Of a stretch of 10,404 nucleotides of DNA, positions 5,127 through 10,404 are shown one piece after another. The stretch lies in assembly GCA_937912045.1 (NCBI GenBank), contig CALDPI010000209.1, positions 1 through 10,404 on the forward strand. The letters are read 5' to 3'. The notes below the pieces were generated by a model. That model worked only from the letters and a program-made list of their open reading frames with translations, was not told the origin of the DNA and did no database searches. Both the position numbers and the translations under genes were made by a program. Source of the DNA: an uncultured Clostridia bacterium. GTDB taxonomy: Bacteria > Bacillota > Clostridia > Oscillospirales > Acutalibacteraceae. How positions within the stretch are numbered: the first letter of the stretch is position 1; every line of letters starts with the position of its first letter.

Positions 5127-6134
5127 TTACTTTAAAAAGTTTTTAACGTTTTCGGTTAACATGCTCTGGAAAGCATCCTCACTTATGCCACTTTCCAGCG
5201 CCATATTCCGAACGGCGCGCAAAATGTGTGCATAACCGAGTCCGCCGTATTTTTTCCACATTGATTTAAGACAGATATCGTTGCTGATTAAAATTTGTTT
5301 GCCATAGCCCTCGTCAATGAGCGTTTTAAGCACCTCGATTCGCTCAAGGTCGTAGGCAAAACGTCTTCTTTGCGACACATAAAATTCCTTGCCGAAATTA
5401 TCAAACTCTACAAACATACCACGCTTTAAAAGTCCGCGGATATAATCGGGACGGAGCCATACGTCAACGTGGTCAATGCAGATTTTTGAAGGCTCAACAC
5501 CCTCGCCCGTCAGAATATCGAAAACTTCAAAGCCGTTTTCGGTGTAGAGGTCGGTGTGGACGTGAATGGCGTGCTTGGTTTCGGCACCCACAACGCCTGC
5601 GGCGGTCAGCACCTTTCGCTCGGCTTCGGTTATGACGGCGCTCGTTCCGATTTCGCCAATTATGCCGGCTTTTATATCGGTGCCCTGCACACCCACCGTC
5701 AAATCGCGGTGCATTTCCTCTGCCAAGGCATAGGCGGTTGCGGCTTTAACATAAGGGAAATGCGCCTTGTCATAATAATGTCCGCACCCCATAATGATAT
5801 TGACGCCCGTACGCTTTGATACCTCTTTGAGCTTCAGCGCATCACGGCCGATTTCGTCCTGTGTGCAATCAATAACCGTCTGTCCGCCCCATTTTTTGAA
5901 ATATTCCATTTCACAAACGGCATCCTCCATATCCGACTGTAAGGCATTATCCAAAATCGCATATGGGTCTTGGCACACTTCTGCGCGGTTTTCCGCCTTG
6001 AAATCTTCATAAAAGGATTCAGGTTCGTCACCCTTTATATCCACACAGTTTCGCATATCAATAAAAATATGCTCGTGCGGTGAGGTGACACCAAGCTGCT
6101 CTAAAGGCAGGGCGCCCAGCACGGTGTTAATCAT
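5127..6134 (-). CDS. Phosphotriesterase-family metal hydrolase (PTE/PHP-like lactonase or amidohydrolase)
   Basis: A protein of 335 residues, the usual length of the PF02126 family. The dinuclear metal site of the amidohydrolase superfamily is complete: H20 and H22 (TSPHEHIF), the bridging residue in GIIGEIGTS (E161), H193 (HVHTD), H222 (CIDHVD) and D286 (LISNDIC). The bridging ligand is Glu, as in E. coli PHP, and not the carbamylated Lys of true phosphotriesterase. GGQTVIDCTQDEIGRD and TGVNIIMGCGHYYD are further family signatures. Characterised relatives hydrolyse lactones, including sugar-lactone phosphates, phosphate esters, or N-acyl compounds such as N-acetyltaurine. The start overlaps the stop of the preceding gene by four bases (ATGA), indicating coupled translation. 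There is no signal peptide, so it is cytosolic. The substrate is unknown. Confidence 0.9.
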   Translation of the reverse strand: MINTVLGALPLEQLGVTSPHEHIFIDMRNCVDIKGDEPESFYEDFKAENRAEVCQDPYAILDNALQSDMEDAVCEMEYFKKWGGQTVIDCTQDEIGRDALKLKEVSKRTGVNIIMGCGHYYDKAHFPYVKAATAYALAEEMHRDLTVGVQGTDIKAGIIGEIGTSAVITEAERKVLTAAGVVGAETKHAIHVHTDLYTENGFEVFDILTGEGVEPSKICIDHVDVWLRPDYIRGLLKRGMFVEFDNFGKEFYVSQRRRFAYDLERIEVLKTLIDEGYGKQILISNDICLKSMWKKYGGLGYAHILRAVRNMALESGISEDAFQSMLTENVKNFLK

Positions 6135-6913
6135 TCTGCCACCTCGCGCTGACCGTATTCTGCAATGTATTCCTTAAGAATTTTGCAGGACTCCAAATCG
6201 GAATCGCCAAGGGTGTTAGAACAGAAAACAATGCCCTCGATTTTGCCTTTCTCGAGTAGGGTGAAATAATGCGTGAGCTGTCGTCTGTACAACTCTTCGT
6301 CCATCGGACTGCTTGTGTTATAGTTCCAAAGATAAACGCCGAGCATAAGCTTTTTGCCGGCGGCAAGAGCGGTAAGCTTTTGCAGATGTGCCTCCATATC
6401 GGCAATATCCGCGCAGTCCCAAATCCAGAAGGTTATGCCGTCAAAGCAGTCAAGATAGGGGATAAACTTGTCGTCCAGCTCGTTTTTATAAATCACGCAC
6501 CAAAAATCAAGTCCGTCTTGATTGAGCGTGCTTTTCATTTCGGCCAGCACCTCGGGTGTGAAGCGTGCCACGCGCTTGGGCGAAAAGAAGTCGTCCACCA
6601 CGCCTCCCGTGATGTTTTTTGCATCCCTTGCGGCCTCAACCACGTCTTCAGTGTTGCCGAGCTTTGCGTCGGGCAGGGGGGTGCTCGCATCACCGAGGAC
6701 CGACCATTTTATTTCTTTTAAGGAGGACATTCGCTTTGCAAGGTCGTGATAAGGCGGCTGAATATTTCCGCCATAGGACACGATAAAGGAGTTTTTAATG
6801 CCATATTCCTTCGCGAATTGCTCGGGTGACATATTGCATTCAACACCGCACACCTTGTTGTGCGAGCCTTCGAGGTGACCCCAGTTCCAAAGCTTGTCAA
6901 TTATTTTTGCCAT
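6131..6913 (-). CDS. Uncharacterised probable TIM-barrel protein, glycosidase-like
   Basis: A 260-residue protein started at ATG 6913, which has AAAGGAG upstream at a normal distance. A longer reading to 6976 would only extend into the AraC gene. I do not recognise a named family. The sequence alternates beta strands and helices. Acidic and aromatic residues fall at strand ends: GGVVDDFF (D107, D108), WCVIYKNEL (E145), ITFWIWDC (D166), LMLGVYLWNY and EGIVFCSNTLGDSDLE. This is what a (beta/alpha)8 barrel with a sugar-like pocket shows, and WIWD and GVYLWNY resemble putative glycoside hydrolases of unknown activity. The gene overlaps the AraC 3' end by 17 bases and the phosphotriesterase-like gene by four, so it belongs to the operon. 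It may catalyse the first or last carbohydrate step. Confidence 0.75.
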   Translation of the reverse strand: MAKIIDKLWNWGHLEGSHNKVCGVECNMSPEQFAKEYGIKNSFIVSYGGNIQPPYHDLAKRMSSLKEIKWSVLGDASTPLPDAKLGNTEDVVEAARDAKNITGGVVDDFFSPKRVARFTPEVLAEMKSTLNQDGLDFWCVIYKNELDDKFIPYLDCFDGITFWIWDCADIADMEAHLQKLTALAAGKKLMLGVYLWNYNTSSPMDEELYRRQLTHYFTLLEKGKIEGIVFCSNTLGDSDLESCKILKEYIAEYGQREVAE

Positions 6914-7775
6914 TTTTATGCTCCTTTCGGTAAACGTTCGGGGAGGACCCCGTCCGTTTTTTGAACAGTGAATCAAAATATTTTACTTCGCTAAAGCCGA
7001 GAGATGCCGATATCTCGCTGATGCGTAGCGGCGTTTCACGTAATAGCCTGCACGCCTCCGAAATTTTTATGCGGTTTGCGTATTCGGTGAGGGTTTGACC
7101 CGTCTGCTCCTTGAAGACCTTGCAAATGAAGGAGCGCGAATAACTGAATTTATCACAAACGTCAGACAGGGTGATGTGCCGCGAAAGATTCTCTCGCAGG
7201 AAGCGGATGATGGCATCGGTAAGCTCGCGGTGGAAGTTTTCGTCATTACAGAAAACAACCGCCGAATCCTGCCTGCTTGAGAGGTGCCGCAGAAGACATA
7301 TAAGCAGATATTCAAGCTGTAAAAGCAGCGCCTGCTGGCCGCCGAAAAGGGCATCACTCCTTACCTCGAGCAGCTCGTCAGAGTTGGTCATAAAGGTGGA
7401 CGTGCTCTCGTTAATCACCTGTTTAATGCAGGTCGCTTCGGCCGATTTTAGAGAGAAAAGATTATCGGCTAAGGGAATAAGGTTGTGTGAAAAGCTCTCA
7501 AAGCAGACGACAAAAACGCGGCTTTTGTTGCCCGACTTTGAAAAATAAGAGTGCTGTCTGTTCGGTGCAATTACAAAAAGCTGATTTTTAAAGAGTGTGT
7601 GCTTGACAGCATCCACCGTCAGCGTAACCTCGCCCTCTTCAACATAGCACAACTCCCAGAAATCGTGTGCCTCGCGGTAGTTTTTGTATTTGCCCTCAAA
7701 ATCCAGATGCTCAAGAGCGATAAGCTCTTTAACGTCAACAACATTATAAATTCGGTGGCGCAGATATGTTTTCAT
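6897..7775 (-). CDS. AraC-family transcriptional regulator with N-terminal cupin-type sensor domain
   Basis: A protein of 292 residues if started at ATG 7775, which has AGGGGA seven bases upstream. A TTG at 7793 would include that site. The N-terminal half (about 1-140) fits an AraC-binding cupin fold, with HDFWELCYVEEGEVTLTVD at 37-55 and LFVIAPNRQHSY. The C-terminal 100 residues carry two HTH motifs: ITLSDVCDKFSYSRSFICKVFKEQTG, and ISEISASLGFSEVKYFDSLFKKRTGSSPNVYRK, the canonical AraC signature. It is the first gene of the operon and overlaps the next, so it probably activates its own operon in response to a small ligand, as is common for carbohydrate AraC regulators. The divergent HAD gene could share this control. 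Confidence 0.93.
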   Translation of the reverse strand: MKTYLRHRIYNVVDVKELIALEHLDFEGKYKNYREAHDFWELCYVEEGEVTLTVDAVKHTLFKNQLFVIAPNRQHSYFSKSGNKSRVFVVCFESFSHNLIPLADNLFSLKSAEATCIKQVINESTSTFMTNSDELLEVRSDALFGGQQALLLQLEYLLICLLRHLSSRQDSAVVFCNDENFHRELTDAIIRFLRENLSRHITLSDVCDKFSYSRSFICKVFKEQTGQTLTEYANRIKISEACRLLRETPLRISEISASLGFSEVKYFDSLFKKRTGSSPNVYRKEHKNGKNN

Positions 7776-7798
7776 ACAGCGTTCCCCTTTCAAAAATA

Positions 7799-7827
7799 AT
7801 TATAAAAAAGCGGTGGTGTAAAGTAAA
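7799..7827 (-). promoter_or_regulatory. Candidate promoter of the AraC-ASRT operon
   Basis: On the minus strand, TTTACT (7822-7827) lies 17 bases before a perfect TATAAT (7799-7804), giving a very short leader before the AGGGGA site and ATG 7775. The non-consensus -35 box fits dependence on an activator. Confidence 0.6.
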
Positions 7828-7908
7828 TCCGCTATATTATTTATAAATTCCGAAATATTCCACAAAGAAATTTTAAAACAAATAAAAAGAAATGGCAAGT
7901 AAAAACAG

Positions 7909-7937
7909 TTGAACAATGCGGAAAAATGAGTTATTAT
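7909..7937 (+). promoter_or_regulatory. Candidate promoter of the HAD phosphatase gene
   Basis: TTGAAC (7909-7914) and TATTAT (7932-7937) are 17 bases apart. The gene's AAGGA site and ATG 7968 follow at normal distances. The AT-rich interval 7828-7908, shared with the divergent AraC gene, shows no clear operator. Confidence 0.6.
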
Positions 7938-7967
7938 ATATAGGTAATAAAAAAGGACGGTGATAAT

Positions 7968-8654
7968 ATGACGCGAATGGTGTTTTGTGACCTTGACGGC
8001 ACGCTGCTGCCCGCAGGCAAAAAGAGCATTGGAAAAGCGGTGCTGACGGAAATAAAGCGCCTTTTAAACAAGGGCGTCATTTTCGCCGTTGCAAGTGGCA
8101 GAAGCTATGACGAATTAAAGGCACTTTTTGGTGAGCTTTCGGGACGGGTTGTCTTCATCTGTCTGGACGGCGCACTTGCCATTCACCGCGACTGTGTGCT
8201 TTATAAAAACCGCCTTTGCAAGATAGAGGCAGGCAGACTTATATCCCTTTCGCCGCGTGCCGTTGCATACGGCAGAACAAAAAGCATAAGCTTTGACGAA
8301 AACACAAACAGCGCCCTGCGCGAGCAGCTGCTTAATACCCTCGGGAGCGAGGTTTTCAAGGTTGCCGTTTTTGACACGCCGAAGAAAAGCAGCATTGCCC
8401 GTGTCTGCTATAATCGCGACGGCATTTGTGAATACGTAAACCACAGCGCAGACAAGGGTGCGGCGGCCCGTGCCATTATGCAAAAGTTCTGCGTTGCAGC
8501 AGAGGACACCGTCGGCATTGGCGACGGGGAAAATGACCTTCAGCTGCTAACGGCGGTCGGTCGGGCATATAAAATGGAAAAATGCCATTCTGCCCTCTGC
8601 GACGTAAAGGCAGAAACCGTCGGTGACATAGTGGGATTTTTAAAGAACATATAA
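7968..8654 (+). CDS. Cof-type HAD-superfamily (IIB) sugar-phosphate phosphatase
   Basis: A protein of 228 residues with all four HAD motifs: FCDLDGTLL (nucleophile D8 and D10), VASGRS (S43), K163 in HSADKGAAARAI, and GIGDGENDLQLL (D186 and D190). The order and the cap between motifs II and III are those of the Cof/IIB subfamily, which dephosphorylates sugar phosphates, flavin precursors or pyridoxal phosphate in the cytosol. At 228 residues it is shorter than the usual 260-290, mostly in the cap region (about 80-155), which sets substrate choice. AAGGA lies ten bases before ATG 7968. It is divergent from the AraC operon and forms its own unit. Whether it acts in the same pathway is open. Confidence 0.92.
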   Translation: MTRMVFCDLDGTLLPAGKKSIGKAVLTEIKRLLNKGVIFAVASGRSYDELKALFGELSGRVVFICLDGALAIHRDCVLYKNRLCKIEAGRLISLSPRAVAYGRTKSISFDENTNSALREQLLNTLGSEVFKVAVFDTPKKSSIARVCYNRDGICEYVNHSADKGAAARAIMQKFCVAAEDTVGIGDGENDLQLLTAVGRAYKMEKCHSALCDVKAETVGDIVGFLKNI

Positions 8655-8719
8655 AAAAGAAATAACGCACTCTTAAGGACAAAACGCCTAAAAAGCAAAT
8701 TTTTGCGGTCTAATCTGTT

Positions 8720-8758
8720 AAAAAGACACGGTATGCATCAGCATTACCGTGTCTTTTT
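8720..8758 (+). terminator. Terminator of the HAD phosphatase gene
   Basis: AAAAAGACACGGTA (8720-8733) pairs with TACCGTGTCTTTTT (8745-8758). The inner TGC/GCA extends the stem with one bulged base. The stem ends in a T-run. It lies about 65 bases after the stop, and the interval between shows nothing recognisable. Confidence 0.85.
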
Positions 8759-8785
8759 GTTTTGTGTTATGCGCGAAATAAAAGG

Positions 8786-8828
8786 CTTGGCGGAACGTAT
8801 CCTTAAGGGTACGTTCCGCCAAGTTTTT
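8786..8828. terminator. Strong hairpin terminator, probably bidirectional, after the DUF4340 gene
   Basis: CTTGGCGGAACGTA (8786-8799) pairs perfectly with TACGTTCCGCCAAG (8810-8823), a 14-base stem, with TTTTTT on the plus-strand side. On the minus strand CCTTTTATTT follows the stem, a weaker tail. It ends the DUF4340 gene (stop at 8832) and backs up the HAD terminator. Confidence 0.8.
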
Positions 8829-8831
8829 TCA

Positions 8832-10404
8832 TTAATATTCAGGAATTTCCTTGCCGGCTGCAAGGTCGTTTGCATAGCTTATAAGCTTTTCGGCATAGGT
8901 TGTGGAAACAAGTCCGATAGGCTCGCCGTTTATTTCAAAATAATAACGGCGGTCGGTCTGCTTTATAAACTTAAGCACAGTCGTCTTGTTGCTGCCGCGT
9001 CCCTTGCAGGTGACGGTGAAATCAGCCTCGCCCGATACCTTGTCGTAAACGGTTTCGTTCGGCTCGGTGCCGACGAGATACTGATAATAGGTTCTGAACT
9101 GCTCATCGTCAATTTCCTTGCCGTTAACAGTAACAGAGGAAATATCCTCTTCACCGTCCTCATCGGTGGCGTAAGCAATCGCAAAGACGTGCTTGTCGCT
9201 CTTGGTTGCGCAGGTGATGCTCTCAAAATTGGTAATCATCTCAATAAATGGCATAGAACTGAGAAAGTCATCAACCGTTGCGTTTGCAAAGGGCAGGTCG
9301 GACGCGTTGACCTTAAAGATGATTTTGCTGTTTGAAGCCGACATAACCGCAAAGAAACCGTCAGACTGCTCTGTCGCGGTAAGCTTTATGGTTTTGCCTC
9401 CGTATTTGAGCTCGAATTCCATTTCGGGCGAATTGAGTCCGAAAAGCGCCATATCCTTTGCCGTGGGGTTCAGCACGTATGCCGCGGTGGCGTTAAGTCC
9501 GCCGGACGCGATTGAAACAAGGTTTGTTACAGCCTCGGTGTCGCCTGCACGATTGACGGGCGAGGTGAGCATATAAGGAATCAGCTGGTTTGTTTCATCG
9601 TCAAAGTTGGATATAAAGGATATAGTCTTTGCGTTCTTGCGCTTGAGGGTCAGGCTGTCGAAATACGTGAGGGTGCTCTCTTGAAAGTACTTCTCGGTCG
9701 CACTGTCGGAAACGGCGGCAGATATAACCGTCGTTACAGCGAGTTCCTCATTTTTCGTATCAAACTGTGCCACGGTATCACTTGAGAGCAGATAGAGCTT
9801 ATCGCCGCCGTCAAGCTTGGCATAAAAGCCCGAATCGCTCGGTGTTTTGTTGCCGACAAGCAACGTTTTCAAATCACCCTTGCGCGTTTTAACGTTTATG
9901 GTGTAAAGCGGAGAGGCAAAGCCGTAATCAGCGCCGTCCTCGGCCTCAATTTCGCGTATGGCCGACAGCGTGATGAGCGAATCCATGTGTGAGGAAAGCG
10001 AAGATGCGTCAATAAGTGCGGCATCAATTCCCTCAATCGACCAAACAACGCTTGTGGTGCTTTCGCTGCTGTCGCTGCTTTCCTTAAGGGCGGCATTGTA
10101 CACTACGGTGCCGTCACCTCGCTTGAGCGATACCGATTCAACGTCGGTGTCGGTAAAGGTGTAAACCGTTACGTCCTGTGTGTCGGTCGAAGGGGCCTCA
10201 TCCTCCTTTTCGGGAATGAGCTTTATAACGGCAAGCGTTGCGCCCGCAAGCACCAAGAGCACCAAAAGCATTGAAAGCGCGGTTTTAAGCATCTTGTGCT
10301 TTTCGTGCCAATCGATGCGTCCGGTGACCTCCAAAGCCTTGCCGCCGGAAGCCAGGGTAAACCACTGGGTCAGTGTAGAGCCGTTATACTTGGAAACCAC
10401 CTTG
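8832..10404 (-). CDS. DUF4340 domain-containing membrane-anchored protein, open at right edge
   Basis: The frame runs from the stop at 8832 to the window edge, giving at least 523 residues. About 35 residues precede a single membrane helix (LSMLLVLLVLAGATLAVI), followed by a Glu/Asp/Thr/Ser-rich linker. A long extracytoplasmic beta-rich part then resembles DUF4340 repeats (VWSIEG, FASPLYTINVKTRKGDLKTLLVGN, YAKLDGGDKLYLLS). DUF4340 proteins usually stand after a GldG-like protein and an ABC-2 permease and ATPase, in complexes related to gliding-motility transporters, with unknown cargo. These partners would lie to the right. The first in-frame candidates are GTG 10400, without a visible ribosome binding site, and ATG 10292, which also has none. 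The true start is therefore probably outside the window. Confidence 0.78.
   Translation of the reverse strand, partial: KVVSKYNGSTLTQWFTLASGGKALEVTGRIDWHEKHKMLKTALSMLLVLLVLAGATLAVIKLIPEKEDEAPSTDTQDVTVYTFTDTDVESVSLKRGDGTVVYNAALKESSDSSESTTSVVWSIEGIDAALIDASSLSSHMDSLITLSAIREIEAEDGADYGFASPLYTINVKTRKGDLKTLLVGNKTPSDSGFYAKLDGGDKLYLLSSDTVAQFDTKNEELAVTTVISAAVSDSATEKYFQESTLTYFDSLTLKRKNAKTISFISNFDDETNQLIPYMLTSPVNRAGDTEAVTNLVSIASGGLNATAAYVLNPTAKDMALFGLNSPEMEFELKYGGKTIKLTATEQSDGFFAVMSASNSKIIFKVNASDLPFANATVDDFLSSMPFIEMITNFESITCATKSDKHVFAIAYATDEDGEEDISSVTVNGKEIDDEQFRTYYQYLVGTEPNETVYDKVSGEADFTVTCKGRGSNKTTVLKFIKQTDRRYYFEINGEPIGLVSTTYAEKLISYANDLAAGKEIPEY

Noticed and set aside
8655..8720. Riboswitch or RNA gene after the HAD gene
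   Set aside because: The interval is short and AT-rich, shows no stable paired core before the terminator, and follows a gene instead of leading one.
8703..9335. Plus-strand frame of 210 codons opposite the DUF4340 gene
   Set aside because: It begins inside the HAD terminator, crosses a second hairpin, has no ribosome binding site, and runs antisense to the DUF4340 frame.

Overview
The window looks like chromosomal DNA of a Clostridia-type Bacillota, probably an uncultured gut Oscillospirales or a relative. The evidence is the strong AGGAGG-like ribosome binding sites, SigA-type promoters close to TTGACA-17-TATAAT, AT-rich spacers between GC-moderate genes, and family content typical of that group (GtrA, Cof-type HAD, AraC with sugar enzymes, DUF4340). 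The taxonomic call is an inference from style, not from a marker gene.

Layout. Positions 1-574 hold the end of a GtrB-like membrane glycosyltransferase and a complete GtrA-like flippase, closed by a terminator. Positions 599-2090 are an accessory-looking stretch. It contains two consecutive cassettes of the same design: a small XRE-type repressor on the minus strand, divergent from a very small gene on the plus strand that has a perfect consensus promoter overlapped by repeated operator-like sequences. Between them lie a MITE-like palindromic element and several hairpins. The stretch is bracketed by two terminators with the same 16-base hairpin core. A GH39-like cytosolic glycosidase with its own promoter follows on the minus strand (2090-3427).

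The most notable part is a tightly packed minus-strand operon from 7775 down to 3544. In transcription order it holds an AraC regulator, an uncharacterised probable TIM-barrel protein, a phosphotriesterase-family hydrolase with all metal ligands in place, a creatinase/M24-fold protein that has lost most of its metal ligands, and a small protein of the Anabaena sensory rhodopsin transducer (ASRT) superfamily. Spacings run from a 17-base overlap to a gap of about a dozen bases, and an apparent minus-strand terminator closes the unit. No rhodopsin or transporter is present. I read it as an AraC-controlled cytosolic pathway for a small lactone-, amide- or sugar-derived compound, with ASRT as a possible ligand-binding accessory. 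The substrate cannot be told from the sequence. The GH39 enzyme downstream may supply or process the same carbohydrate.

Divergent from the operon is a Cof-type HAD phosphatase (7968-8654). After two strong hairpins comes a membrane-anchored DUF4340 protein on the minus strand, open at the right edge, of the kind usually found beside a GldG/ABC-2 type transporter.
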